DNA of 64,000 bases, taken from Pseudomonas moorei. Its GTDB lineage: Bacteria > Pseudomonadota > Gammaproteobacteria > Pseudomonadales > Pseudomonadaceae. A program made the translations under genes and the position numbers. Under the pieces are notes generated by a model. It searched no databases, was not told where the DNA came from, and saw nothing but the letters and a program-made list of their open reading frames with translations. The DNA is taken from positions 186,001 to 250,000 of the forward strand of contig NZ_VZPP01000006.1 in the NCBI RefSeq assembly GCF_008801475.1. The letters are read 5' to 3'. Positions 36,897 through 44,751 of this stretch are shown in pieces. Each line of letters opens with the position of its first letter. Position 1 is the first letter of the stretch.

Positions 36897-37727
36897 TCAA
36901 AGGACCTTGAGCGGTCTCCGTTCGACGTCGAATGACTCGTCAGATACTTTGGTTTCGTAAGCTGGAACGCCAAGACGTTTCGAGGCAATAAGTATTTTTT
37001 CTTTAAGTGAGGAATTCGCTCGCTGCCCTACGATCAACTCGCTAATACTGTCGAAAGGGACTTTAAACAGATGAATGTTGTAAGGTGACATCTCTTTAAT
37101 ATCATCCGCCATATCAAGCATGCTAACGAGGCGCTCTTCCTCCTCGTACGCCCAATCCAATGACTTTGTCAGAACGACTGCGATGGACTCTTGATGGCTG
37201 AATTTGCGACCCTGAACTTTCAGCCTATCTTCTGTATATCTTACGGGACTGAGTGAAAACCTTTCTCCATTATGATCGGGAACTCCATCAAAGAACGGAT
37301 GATCTCCATTAAAACCAACACAAAATCCAGTATATGACGAAGTGTAGTGAGACCACATCAAAGCACTATTCCAGCGGCGTGAAAGAGATAAAATCCCTAA
37401 GCCAGAATTAAGTTTTTCGCTTGTTGAATCAAAGAATTTGTTTCTTAGATATATTGAAGACTCTTTCGTTTTTCGCTCAGCATCTTTTAAAACCACCTTT
37501 AACTGAGCCGCTTTGCGACGCCTAGTTGATCTGTCATCACCTATGCGCGGACTATATTCACTTACAATAGAAGCTTTAAACAATTCGATATTTTTTTGGA
37601 TCAAATCCTCTGGCAACGCTGGCAAACACTCATATGGATCATTCAATGCACCAGGTTGCGAAAATCGTATTAATCCGTCGCGAAGAAAGCCTAATCGTGA
37701 GGAGTCTAAATATTTATAAACGTTCAA
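36897..37727 (-). CDS. DUF2971-family protein, moron candidate
   Basis: 276 aa. The start MNVYKYLDSSRLGFLRDGLIRFSQPGALNDPYE and the middle GILSLSRRWNSALMWSHYTSSYTGFCVGFN are the hallmarks of DUF2971 proteins, found scattered in mobile elements and defence islands with no proven activity. The gene is clearly richer in AT than its neighbours and sits between terminators, inserted between Q and the lysis genes. This is the textbook arrangement of a moron expressed from the prophage by its own promoter. A role in host protection is inferred, not shown. Confidence 0.85.
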   Translation of the reverse strand: MNVYKYLDSSRLGFLRDGLIRFSQPGALNDPYECLPALPEDLIQKNIELFKASIVSEYSPRIGDDRSTRRRKAAQLKVVLKDAERKTKESSIYLRNKFFDSTSEKLNSGLGILSLSRRWNSALMWSHYTSSYTGFCVGFNGDHPFFDGVPDHNGERFSLSPVRYTEDRLKVQGRKFSHQESIAVVLTKSLDWAYEEEERLVSMLDMADDIKEMSPYNIHLFKVPFDSISELIVGQRANSSLKEKILIASKRLGVPAYETKVSDESFDVERRPLKVL

Positions 37728-37790
37728 AAAAACTCCTTAACCCCTCTCGCAATGCGAGTCGATATTCAGTTACAGGTCTTCAAAAGTGAT

Positions 37791-37822
37791 TAAACCAGAT
37801 TTCTCGCGTATGAAAAATCTGG
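37791..37822 (-). terminator. Terminator directly after the Q-like gene
   Basis: CCAGATTT/AAATCTGG stem (37795-37802, 37815-37822) followed leftward by TTTAATC, starting right at the Q stop codon. Candidate tR' or end of the early leftward operon. Confidence 0.6.
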
Positions 37823-38176
37823 CTAAGCAGCATCACGACGAAAGTCCAACGCACCATCAATCCAGGCAATACCTGCCTTCCAAAGCTGCCGCGTCTTCTC
37901 TTCGCCGAAACCAATCTTCCTGCCAACGTCCACCAGCGCCTTATCTCGAGCCGTGTAGTACTTCATTAGCACGTTGCCGCACTCGGGGTACCGCTTGAGC
38001 AGACGCCCCATCAAGCCATCAATCATCAGTGCATCGTCATCAGTGATCATCGGCGTGTGCAGCGTGTTCTCGCGGGATGCGCAGCAGGACACGCCAGAGC
38101 CCAGCACGACCCAACGGCCCCAGTGCTCCAGCAGGTCCTCAGCGGTGCGCTCGGTAAAGTTTTTGGTTCTCGCCAT
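37823..38176 (-). CDS. Antitermination protein Q-like
   Basis: 117 aa. Helical protein with CGNVLMKYYTARDKALVDVGRKIGFGEEKTRQLWKAGIAWIDGAL, the pattern of Q-like antiterminators (phage antitermination Q family). It is the last gene of the leftward early operon, just before the late genes. It should let polymerase read through the terminators scattered in the late region. Confidence 0.83.
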   Translation of the reverse strand: MARTKNFTERTAEDLLEHWGRWVVLGSGVSCCASRENTLHTPMITDDDALMIDGLMGRLLKRYPECGNVLMKYYTARDKALVDVGRKIGFGEEKTRQLWKAGIAWIDGALDFRRDAA

Positions 38177-38179
38177 AAT

Positions 38180-38494
38180 TCAGTCCCCCTTGAAAGACGA
38201 GCGGCCGACGCCGCGACTGTTGTTCTGCTGGTATTGCTCGACTATGTCGTTCGCCGCCGGTGCCAGAGTTGCGAGATGACGCTCCCGGCGCAGCAGCATT
38301 CCCAACTGCACCACCAGATCTTCAACAGGCAACGGCTCCAAGGTGATCGCGTGGACTTGGCCCGAGGCATGGCAACCGATGCAATCGAGCTGATGAAACA
38401 CGCCATGGATGATCCCCTTCCCGGCACAGGACGGGCAGTCGGTGAGGGGGATCAGGCAACGCACAAAGGAGGGGCCATTGCTCTTTTTCATCAT
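38180..38494 (-). CDS. Small zinc-finger-like phage protein
   Basis: 104 aa. Residues 20-42 hold a DnaJ-like pair CPSCAGKG and CIGCHASG, probably a zinc site. A helical C-terminus follows. It lies 3 nt from the Q-like gene. Such short Cys-rich proteins are frequent next to Q in Pseudomonas prophages. Function unknown. Confidence 0.68.
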   Translation of the reverse strand: MMKKSNGPSFVRCLIPLTDCPSCAGKGIIHGVFHQLDCIGCHASGQVHAITLEPLPVEDLVVQLGMLLRRERHLATLAPAANDIVEQYQQNNSRGVGRSSFKGD

Positions 38495-38496
38495 TT

Positions 38497-39777
38497 TTAA
38501 ACCTCGCCTATGGTTGATTCTTGAATGGCCCCGCAGGCCTTGTGTTCTGTGGCCTCCAGCGCATTACCGGAATCTCCGAATCTATTGCCGGTCAATCCGT
38601 GAATCAGGGCAAAACCCTTCTGGTCTAGATGGGCGTGCCACTTCTCCAAGGCATCGCGCTTGCGGCTCATCACGTCCGACTGGATGTACACCTTCACGTT
38701 GTGGCCCATGGCGTGGTTGATCAGCAGCTCACCGATCAGATGGTCGATGCCGATGTCTGCCCAGCCGGTACGGGCCACCTTGCGCAGGTCGTGGCTGGTC
38801 CACTCGCCCTGCCCCAGCCGGGTGAACACGGCACTGGCCTGGCCTTCGCTCAGCGGCTTGCCGTTGCGTGCCGGGAACACGTACTGCCCGTCGTAGCCAT
38901 TGGCGTACTGCCCGTCGCGGTAGCGCTTTAGGATCTCGCACATCTGCTCGGTCAGCGGCAGGTGATGCTCGACGCCGGTCTTGGTGTGATCGCCGGGGAT
39001 GAACCACTCGCGTTCGGCCAGACTGATGTGTGGCCACTGGGTCAGCCGGCTTTCACCAATGCGCGTGCCATGGCAAAGCATCAGCAGCGCCAGCATCGCG
39101 TCTCGCGGGGCAGCGACGAACACCTCGGCCAGTTGCTCGAGTAGCGCAGGCAGTTGCACGCCGCGCAGCCGGGACGGCTTGATCCCGACCTTGGCCTTGG
39201 AGAAGTCGCTGAACTTGATCCCGGCCATGGGATTAGAGGCGATCAGTTCCAGCTTGAAGGCTTGGCGGAAGGCCAGGGCCAGCAACTGGAACACCAGACG
39301 CACGTAGTCAATGGACAGCGTCTCTTGCAGCGGCCACATCAACAGGCTGTCGAGGGCGGCCTTGTCTACGCTGGTCAGCGGTAGTTCACCCAGGCGCGGA
39401 ATCAGGTGGCACTTAATGGCCGAGGCGCCGGTCTTCTTGCGCTTGCTCGACAGGTTGCGATCGCGGGCCATGCGCTCGGCGAACCAGTCCAGCAGCTCGC
39501 CTGTGGTGACCCACTTCGAAAGGGTCGAGCCAGCACCGGCTTCCAGGCGCAGGCGAATCGCCGGCAGCGCTGCGACAACCTGCTTGGTGTTGAGGTCGGG
39601 GAAGTGGCCGATGCGGTTCCACTCCCCTTTCACCACCAGGTACCACGATGCCCGGGCACGATCCTGATTGAACCTTAGGTAGAGGCCGCGATTCTCGATG
39701 TCGCGCAGATTCCGGACGCCGCTGGCAGCCTGGCGTTTGATCTCGGCATCGGTGATCTTCACCGCGGCGCTGCTCAT
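38497..39777 (-). CDS. Second tyrosine recombinase, within the early operon
   Basis: 426 aa from ATG 39777, which overlaps the VRR-NUC stop. The catalytic set is visible: Arg in CHGTRIGESRL (about 239), HDLR (329-332), His in INHAMGH (about 355-359) and Tyr in VKVYIQSD (about 364). The N-terminal half has an arm/core-binding layout unlike the tRNA-side integrase. It is embedded in the replication/late-control operon rather than at an att site, so it may resolve multimers or act in phage recombination. Its cognate site is not visible. Confidence 0.85.
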   Translation of the reverse strand: MSSAAVKITDAEIKRQAASGVRNLRDIENRGLYLRFNQDRARASWYLVVKGEWNRIGHFPDLNTKQVVAALPAIRLRLEAGAGSTLSKWVTTGELLDWFAERMARDRNLSSKRKKTGASAIKCHLIPRLGELPLTSVDKAALDSLLMWPLQETLSIDYVRLVFQLLALAFRQAFKLELIASNPMAGIKFSDFSKAKVGIKPSRLRGVQLPALLEQLAEVFVAAPRDAMLALLMLCHGTRIGESRLTQWPHISLAEREWFIPGDHTKTGVEHHLPLTEQMCEILKRYRDGQYANGYDGQYVFPARNGKPLSEGQASAVFTRLGQGEWTSHDLRKVARTGWADIGIDHLIGELLINHAMGHNVKVYIQSDVMSRKRDALEKWHAHLDQKGFALIHGLTGNRFGDSGNALEATEHKACGAIQESTIGEV

Positions 39778-40205
39778 GCCGCCACCACAGTCGGCGCCAT
39801 GCGCAGGTAAGCTCGAATCTGCTCCATCGTGTCGAAATGGCCACGGCACACGACCGCGAGATAACCCTGGGCGTTGAGTTTGCGAATGCGTTCGTGCTGG
39901 CTGTCAGAGATCGCCGCGTCGTTCGGCGGCATGGCCTTGAATTCAATGTACAGGCCGAAGAACCCGCCGCGGGCCATCGGCAGGACCAAGTCGGGGATGC
40001 CAGCTTTCACGCCTTGGGCCTTCAACTTCGCCGCAACGGCTTTGACACGGTGCCCGCCGTTCGGGACGTGAAAGATCAGGTCAGCGACCTCGGGCATCCG
40101 GGCACGTAGCTCAGCCATCAACGCCGCCTGCTCCAGCCCCTCACGGTCTACTGGTTTGGCGCGAGTGGTCGGGGTCTTGAACAACTTCATGGCCGCCGGC
40201 TTCAT
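39774..40205 (-). CDS. VRR-NUC domain nuclease
   Basis: 143 aa. The core motifs are VPNGGHRVKAVAAKLKAQGVKAGIPDLVLP and GLYIEFKA, giving the PD-(D/E)XK-type Asp, Glu and Lys. VRR-NUC proteins are Holliday-junction or flap nucleases and occur in phage recombination/replication operons. Start and stop both overlap the neighbours by 4 nt or less. Confidence 0.88.
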   Translation of the reverse strand: MKPAAMKLFKTPTTRAKPVDREGLEQAALMAELRARMPEVADLIFHVPNGGHRVKAVAAKLKAQGVKAGIPDLVLPMARGGFFGLYIEFKAMPPNDAAISDSQHERIRKLNAQGYLAVVCRGHFDTMEQIRAYLRMAPTVVAA

Positions 40206-40315
40206 TTACGGTCGCCCCGCGCTTTACGGTACCGGTCGCTGAGGCGGCGGCACACCTCGTAGAGCGCACAATTGGCGAGGATTAACAGAACGAGCAAAGT
40301 CATTGGGTCGATCAT
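40202..40315 (-). CDS. 37-aa membrane microprotein, translationally coupled
   Basis: One hydrophobic helix (MTLLVLLILANCALYEVC) followed by a basic tail rich in Arg and Lys. The start overlaps the DUF1364 stop (ATGA) and the stop overlaps the VRR-NUC start (ATGA), so it is held tightly in the operon and is probably real. Function unknown. Confidence 0.65.
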   Translation of the reverse strand: MIDPMTLLVLLILANCALYEVCRRLSDRYRKARGDRK

Positions 40316-40614
40316 GCAGCCCCCTTCACGGTGAGTATTCCGGCCCGGATCAGGGCCTCATGTGTTTCGGCGATGGCACGCGGCATGTCCTGCCAATCAA
40401 TGTCGCCGATGCCGCGACCGTCGATGACGTCGTGGCAGGCGCTGCACGCGTATACCGCCACGGTGTCGAAGCCCTTCATACCCATGCCCTTTTGGCCGCA
40501 CGGCAAATGCGCGAGCACGGTGGTGGCTGGGTTGTAGTTACAGATGCCTGGCAGGCGGACGGTGCAGTCCTGGCCGTTGGCCGAAGCGCGGAGTTTCTTC
40601 GAGGTCACGCGCAT
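40312..40614 (-). CDS. DUF1364 (YbcO-like) nuclease
   Basis: 100 aa from ATG 40614. The metal-binding pattern C-x4-C (VRLPGICNYNP), the His in LAHLPCG and C-x2-CH (YACSACHDVIDGRG) fit the DUF1364/YbcO family, predicted nucleases in the nin-like region of lambdoid phages. Overlaps the upstream ORF by 10 nt. Confidence 0.82.
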   Translation of the reverse strand: MRVTSKKLRASANGQDCTVRLPGICNYNPATTVLAHLPCGQKGMGMKGFDTVAVYACSACHDVIDGRGIGDIDWQDMPRAIAETHEALIRAGILTVKGAA

Positions 40615-40814
40615 ACCCGCTCCCCCGTGGTGATATCGATGACTTCGCAGGTGGACGGCCACATCGACTGGCCGAACCGCAGAGCTGCTGCCGAGTCAGC
40701 AAACAAAGCGACAGCGCGGTCTGGCTGGTAGCCCAGGTCCCATTTGTAGCCGCAGCTGTGCACGGCATACCGGTACTCAGCTGGGTCGGTCGGGGCGAGA
40801 TATGGGTTAGGCAC
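40605..40814 (-). CDS. Small hypothetical protein of the early operon
   Basis: 69 aa from a GTG at 40814, placed 4 nt after a GGAGGT that lies inside the end of the P-like gene. The coding frame (YRYAVHSCGYKWDLGYQPDRAVALFADSAAALRFGQSMWPSTCEVIDITTGERV) has well-behaved composition. It resembles short unclassified phage proteins. No motif identified. A second GTG two codons earlier is possible. Confidence 0.6.
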   Translation of the reverse strand: MPNPYLAPTDPAEYRYAVHSCGYKWDLGYQPDRAVALFADSAAALRFGQSMWPSTCEVIDITTGERVCA

Positions 40815-41490
40815 GGGCACCTCCCAGCGTGACGCGCAGCTGTGCAAGTGCGCCCAGGCCAACTTCCGGCGTCGCCTTTACCACGGTTCGTGCTGGCAGC
40901 GCTTTGGGCATTGGCTGGAGCGGAAGGCCAGCCAGCAGACGGCGAATGGTGATGGTGTAGTTCCGTTCGAACAGCTTCAGGCTGAGCGACGTGTCCAGTT
41001 TGTTCAGGCTTTCGAATCCGCACTCCTTGGCTGTGTGCCACACAGCGTCATGCGACCACTTGCCCTGCCCGGCCATGCCTGGGTGAGCGTTACGGCATGC
41101 TTCCCGGTGTGCGGCGGTGAGCGGGGGCAGACCAAGCATTTCAGGGGTCGGTTTGCACCACTCGATGAACTGGCCAGGGCTCGGGATGAAATCACCGGGC
41201 TGCTTGCGCACTTGGGCCATACCGAAATCGATCTGGCCCTGAGTGCAGATGCCCTCCTCCAGAAAAGCCTGAAACCATTGGCGCTTCGAAGCCTGATAGG
41301 TTTCCTTGTCCGGCCATGCCTGGCGCCACGCCGAGCGGATGGAACGCAGTTCCTTGAACAACTCGTTGATGGCCGTCACCAACGTGCTGTGGCCTTCATT
41401 CGCTACCAGAGCTGCATCCCCCGCTGCGATGAATTCACCGGACTGGGCTTTGGCCCAAAGGTCCTGAGCAATCACAGAGACGGTCTTCAT
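40807..41490 (-). CDS. Replication protein P-like (helicase loader)
   Basis: 227 aa. The segment INELFKELRSIRSAWRQAWPDKETYQASKRQWFQAFLEEGI and the motif PGDFIPSPGQFIEWCKP belong to lambda P-type proteins, which recruit DnaB to the O-bound origin. It directly follows the O-like gene with a 4-nt overlap, as in lambda. Confidence 0.85.
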   Translation of the reverse strand: MKTVSVIAQDLWAKAQSGEFIAAGDAALVANEGHSTLVTAINELFKELRSIRSAWRQAWPDKETYQASKRQWFQAFLEEGICTQGQIDFGMAQVRKQPGDFIPSPGQFIEWCKPTPEMLGLPPLTAAHREACRNAHPGMAGQGKWSHDAVWHTAKECGFESLNKLDTSLSLKLFERNYTITIRRLLAGLPLQPMPKALPARTVVKATPEVGLGALAQLRVTLGGARA

Positions 41491-42236
41491 GACGTCACCC
41501 CGTTCGGCCAGTCGGTATCGCTATCATCGAAATCGGAGGCAGGTGCGTGCTTCGGTTTGAACTGCTTCACATTCGAAGCCGCTGCCCGGGCATTGTCACT
41601 GAGCACCCACTTAACCAGCACATGTACCCATTCGGCCTGGGTGTTCACCTGCCCGCGGGATTCGTAGTGAGCGGTGAATGCGCGGCGCACCTCTTCGGTG
41701 AACATGGTGATAACCACGCCAGAATGAGTGGCATAGGTCTTCAGCAGCTTGGCATCGGGCTGCCAATCGAGGGTCATCTCACTGGGCATCCGAGGATCAA
41801 CAGGCTCATGCGCAGAGAGAGGCTCTTTATTCTTCTCTTTCTCTTCTTTAGGTAACGCACCGCTAACGCTTGCAGCGTTACTTTTACCGTTACTGGCCTT
41901 GTGATTTGCCACTCGCTTTGCCGTGAGAAGCCTGTTTTTTGCGGTCTTGCCGTTGTGACGGTCAAAATGCGGCAGACTGATAATGCCCTCGGCTTCGTTC
42001 ATCCAGGCGACCGATTTCATGTGTTCACAGAAACCGATAACGCCAACCAGACGATCGAGTAACTTTTTGCTAACGCTCGGAGCGTTACCGTTTTCGGTTT
42101 GTTGGTCGAACCATCCCCACACCCGCATCAGCTTACCGACGACTGCATCAGGGTCGATGTCGGCCAAGTCGGCGATCTGGCAAACCTCAGGCTTGTCCAG
42201 GGTGGTGAGTTCGAATTTGATCCAGTCGCCAGCCAT
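41487..42236 (-). CDS. Replication protein O-like (DnaT-like domain)
   Basis: 249 aa. The N-terminal winged-helix part (WIKFELTTLDKPEVCQIADLADIDPDAVVGKLMRVWGWFDQQ and VIGFCEHMKSVAWM) is that of phage replisome organisers in Pseudomonas. The low-complexity middle (ALPKEEKEKNKEPL) is followed by a DnaT-like C-terminal domain (DWQPDAKLLKTYATHSGVV). The middle of the gene contains GTAACG-rich inverted repeats and a purine-rich AT tract, a possible origin as in lambda O. Confidence 0.83.
   Translation of the reverse strand: MAGDWIKFELTTLDKPEVCQIADLADIDPDAVVGKLMRVWGWFDQQTENGNAPSVSKKLLDRLVGVIGFCEHMKSVAWMNEAEGIISLPHFDRHNGKTAKNRLLTAKRVANHKASNGKSNAASVSGALPKEEKEKNKEPLSAHEPVDPRMPSEMTLDWQPDAKLLKTYATHSGVVITMFTEEVRRAFTAHYESRGQVNTQAEWVHVLVKWVLSDNARAAASNVKQFKPKHAPASDFDDSDTDWPNGVTS
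41821..41881. other. Candidate phage replication origin inside the O-like gene
   Basis: An interrupted palindrome (41862-41881, GCTAACGCT..AGCGTTAC type), further CGTTAC/GTAACG hexamers around it, and a purine-rich AT-biased tract (41825-41850) lie together. A near-identical 20-bp palindrome occurs at 42069-42088. Lambda ori is built from iterons plus such a tract at the same place. Confidence 0.4.
42069..42088. repeat. Second copy of the O-gene palindrome
   Basis: 20-bp interrupted palindrome matching 41862-41881 at 18 of 20 positions, 207 bp away in the same gene. Confidence 0.55.
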
Positions 42237-42940
42237 TACGCGGCCTCCTGCAGAAGTTCAGCGAGGCGTGTCAGGCCTTTCGGGGTGACCATGGGATCGA
42301 AGGCTGCGCGCTCGATGCCGGTTTCAGGATCTGGCTTGAGCGCCGTGACCTTGTGAGTCATGTGGCCGGAGGTGATTCGAGGTTGATAGGCAACCCAACG
42401 CTTGCAGCCGTGCCGACGGAAGATCCATCGGTGCTGCTCCAGCCACGCGAACAACCTCGCCGGCTGCAAGCCAAGCTGCTTGGCAGCGTCGGTAATGCAG
42501 ATGGCACCGCCGGCAGCGGCGAGACGATTGATGGCGGCGACTTTAGGTGCTTGCTTCGAGATGACACGCTGCAACTCGCCGTTCTGGTCTGCCAGATCGG
42601 CAGCCAGGCGAAGTGCTTCTGGAAGAGTTTGTGGAACCGTGACGACCTGTCGCGACACGTTTTCCAATTCGCTCAAACGTGTCACGACACGATGACGAAG
42701 CGGGATGCTGTACCCAGTCAGGAGCGTTTCAGTCAGGATCCGGTCGAGGTGAAATTCAGCGGTATAACCCCGCCCGTCCTTGATCTCGTGGAGATGGCGC
42801 AGATCTGCGCCATCATCGGTCAGGGCTTTGCACATCACCCGGACGTCACGAATGACATCCTTGTGCTGCTTGCCGGTGAGCTCGGCAATCTCCCGGCTCG
42901 ACATGGTGATCGTATTGCTTGGAGCGACGATCGTGTTCAT
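42236..42940 (-). CDS. Antirepressor-type regulator with Rha and KilAC domains
   Basis: 234 aa. The N-terminal half (MSSREIAELTGKQHKDVIRDVRVM..., GYTAEFHLDRILTETLLTGYSIPLRHRVVTRLSELE) is a Rha-type phage regulatory domain. The C-terminal half (APKVAAINRLAAAGGAICITDAAKQLGLQPARLFAWLEQHRWIFRR) is a KilAC DNA-binding domain. Such fusions act as antirepressors or modulators of lysogeny. It follows the CII-like gene after a hairpin and precedes the replication genes. Confidence 0.87.
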   Translation of the reverse strand: MNTIVAPSNTITMSSREIAELTGKQHKDVIRDVRVMCKALTDDGADLRHLHEIKDGRGYTAEFHLDRILTETLLTGYSIPLRHRVVTRLSELENVSRQVVTVPQTLPEALRLAADLADQNGELQRVISKQAPKVAAINRLAAAGGAICITDAAKQLGLQPARLFAWLEQHRWIFRRHGCKRWVAYQPRITSGHMTHKVTALKPDPETGIERAAFDPMVTPKGLTRLAELLQEAA

Positions 42941-42970
42941 AATGGTCCCTCAAGTGTTTTGCTGTTGAAG

Positions 42971-42996
42971 AAGCCGGGTTGCAGCCCGGCTTTTTT
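42971..42996. terminator. Hairpin between the CII-like and antirepressor genes (tR1-like)
   Basis: AAGCCGGG/CCCGGCTT stem (42971-42978, 42985-42992) with a 6-nt loop. The longest T run is on the plus side, and the leftward side has only CTTCTTC. Placed as lambda tR1. Confidence 0.5.
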
Positions 42997-43007
42997 GTGC
43001 CTGCGAT

Positions 43008-43430
43008 TCAGGCGACCTTTACTGATGCCTTCAATTGCGCCAGCGCTTCTTCGGCGTGGGCGATCTCTTTCAAGATTCGGGCGCGCTCTACCTGGTCGAC
43101 ACGACCATCAGCCATCGCCGAGTGCGTTTCGACGGTGACCTCAGCAAATTCCAGCGTGGCGCGGCCAAGCGCCTCGTGAATATCGAGCGGAATCGGCTCG
43201 GCCTTCTTCACGATCGAATAACCGAACTCGCCTGCCAGGGCGGCCAATGGACGCATGTCGTTCGTTTGCAGCAGCAATGCGTACAGATGCTTGACGTTGA
43301 ACCAGGCCCCGTCGTAATTCGCATTGGCACGTTGAAGAAGGCTCACCGGAGGCATATTCATCAGCGTCGCCAGACTCTTGGTGTTCGCTTCGTCAACCAC
43401 GCTGTCGCAGGCCTTCAGAAAGTCGTGCAT
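43008..43430 (-). CDS. CII-family phage regulatory protein
   Basis: 140 aa from ATG 43430 with GAGGT upstream. The pattern (LATLMNMPPVSLLQRANANYDGAWFNVKHLYALLLQTNDMRPLAALAGEFGYSI) fits the phage regulatory CII family found downstream of Cro in Pseudomonas prophages. A charged coiled-coil tail follows. In this position it should favour establishment of lysogeny by activating the repressor gene. Longer frames upstream lack a ribosome site. Confidence 0.78.
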   Translation of the reverse strand: MHDFLKACDSVVDEANTKSLATLMNMPPVSLLQRANANYDGAWFNVKHLYALLLQTNDMRPLAALAGEFGYSIVKKAEPIPLDIHEALGRATLEFAEVTVETHSAMADGRVDQVERARILKEIAHAEEALAQLKASVKVA

Positions 43431-43503
43431 CCGTAAAACCTCAAATTTGTTTATGTGGCTGCGTGCCATCACGCGTTGCAAAATGTTTCTCACAGGCAGG
43501 CGG

Positions 43504-43740
43504 TCAGGCCGCGCCGCGAAGCACCTTGTGAGCAAGGTCGACGAGGTCCGGCCGTAAACCAGCGATGGTGATCTCGCCGCCCGAGGCGTCTTGAAGACGC
43601 TCGGCAAGTTCGGCAGATGCTTTCCGATGACCGCCAGCAAGCTGCCAAAGGTGTCCGACGGTGGTCTTCGCTGCTTCAGCCACGAACTGACGACGGTCGG
43701 CTGTTGCGTTGGCAAGCCAATCGCGCAAGTGGTCATTCAT
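43504..43740 (-). CDS. Cro/YdaS-like helix-turn-helix regulator
   Basis: 78 aa. FVAEAAKTTVGHLWQLAGGHRKASAELAERLQDASGGEIT is an HTH of the YdaS/Cro type. It is the first gene after the leftward PR promoter, divergent from the repressor gene, with an AGGAG ribosome site. Confidence 0.85.
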   Translation of the reverse strand: MNDHLRDWLANATADRRQFVAEAAKTTVGHLWQLAGGHRKASAELAERLQDASGGEITIAGLRPDLVDLAHKVLRGAA

Positions 43741-43764
43741 AGGGATTCTCCTAAACGTAGGAGA

Positions 43765-43793
43765 AATTTAGCTTAGGGCTAATATCAGAGCAA
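43765..43793 (-). promoter_or_regulatory. PR promoter for the cro-like gene
   Basis: Leftward -35 TTGCTC (43788-43793) and -10 TAAATT (43765-43770) are separated by 17 bp. Operator site A lies over the spacer and -10. Confidence 0.75.
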
Positions 43794-43832
43794 GGAATAT
43801 TTAGCTGTGGGCACATTTAGCATTGAGCTAAA
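43767..43832. promoter_or_regulatory. OR-like operator cluster, three 17-bp sites
   Basis: Sites at 43767-43783, 43800-43816 and 43816-43832 follow TTTAGC-N5-GCTAAA. The third is perfect, the first has one mismatch and the second has a degenerate right half. They fill the space between the cro-like and repressor genes and should be bound by both. Confidence 0.82.
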
Positions 43833-43851
43833 GAATGGCATTCTTGCTCGC

Positions 43852-44700
43852 ATGGATATCTATGCGATTCGCAAGCGCCAATTGATCAAGTTGATCGGCG
43901 ATCAAAAAAAAGGCGCCTGCGCCGAGCGCTGGGGGATGGCGCCTGCGCACTTGAGCCAAATCCTTTCGGAAAAGACTGCCAAGAATTTGGGCGATGACGT
44001 TGCTCGCCGGATTGAGTTGGTTGAGAAGTTGCCAAGAGGGTGGTTTGACTCTCTACCGACCGACGAGGAGTCGGTAAGTCCTGAACCGAAAGACATCACG
44101 ACGGCGCCAGCCACCGAATCAAGTTCATCCGCCGCTGACCAAGTAAAGCGAATGCTTGGAAAGGTGAAGGGCCTTTCAATTGAGGCGCGAGATCGAATTG
44201 TCGCCGCTGCCGAAGAGCCTGACGATGGGCTGCCCCATCAACTCTCGGTGAACCTCGCAAGCCTACGCCCCACCAATGACGAGATCGTCATTCCTCAATA
44301 CGACATTCGAGCCGCTATGGGCCATGGCCAGGTGCCGCCTGAATATACGGAGGTTGTCCGAAATCTGGTGGTGCGCGAGGAAATCCTGCGCGAGAAAGGC
44401 ATCACCTACACGTCGAAGACATCTCTGGGGATGATCAACGGGTGGGGCCAGAGCATGGAAGGCACCATTAATGACAAGGATTTGGTCATTGTTGATAAGG
44501 GTGTACGGGATTTCATCGGAGAAGGGATCTACGTTTTGACCTGGCATCACGAGCTTTATATCAAGCGGATCATGCGCCTCGACGAAGAACATTACCGGCT
44601 GATTTCTGATAACCCGCACTATGAAAACCAGACAGCCAGGATCGATGACGTAACCATTCATGCGAAGGTGCTGCTGATCTGGAACGCCAGAAAAGCCTGA
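43852..44700 (+). CDS. CI-like prophage repressor with S24 peptidase domain
   Basis: 282 aa from ATG 43852. A GTG in frame at 43807 lies inside an operator and is less likely. The N-terminus is an HTH (KRQLIKLIGDQKKGACAERWGMAPAHLSQILSEK). The C-terminal LexA-like domain has the catalytic Ser in GQSMEGTI and Lys in LYIKRIMRL, so RecA-stimulated self-cleavage can be expected. It maintains lysogeny by binding the TTTAGC-type operators on both sides. A strong terminator follows. Confidence 0.9.
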   Translation: MDIYAIRKRQLIKLIGDQKKGACAERWGMAPAHLSQILSEKTAKNLGDDVARRIELVEKLPRGWFDSLPTDEESVSPEPKDITTAPATESSSSAADQVKRMLGKVKGLSIEARDRIVAAAEEPDDGLPHQLSVNLASLRPTNDEIVIPQYDIRAAMGHGQVPPEYTEVVRNLVVREEILREKGITYTSKTSLGMINGWGQSMEGTINDKDLVIVDKGVRDFIGEGIYVLTWHHELYIKRIMRLDEEHYRLISDNPHYENQTARIDDVTIHAKVLLIWNARKA

Positions 44701-44717
44701 CCGTTCGAAGCAAGTCA

Positions 44718-44744
44718 AAGCCCGCTACTACAGCGGGCTTTTTT
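44718..44744 (+). terminator. Intrinsic terminator after the repressor gene
   Basis: AAGCCCGCT/AGCGGGCTT, 9-bp stem, 5-nt loop, then TTTT. It can also serve the convergent DUF1654 gene. Confidence 0.82.
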
Positions 44745-44751
44745 GTGCCCG

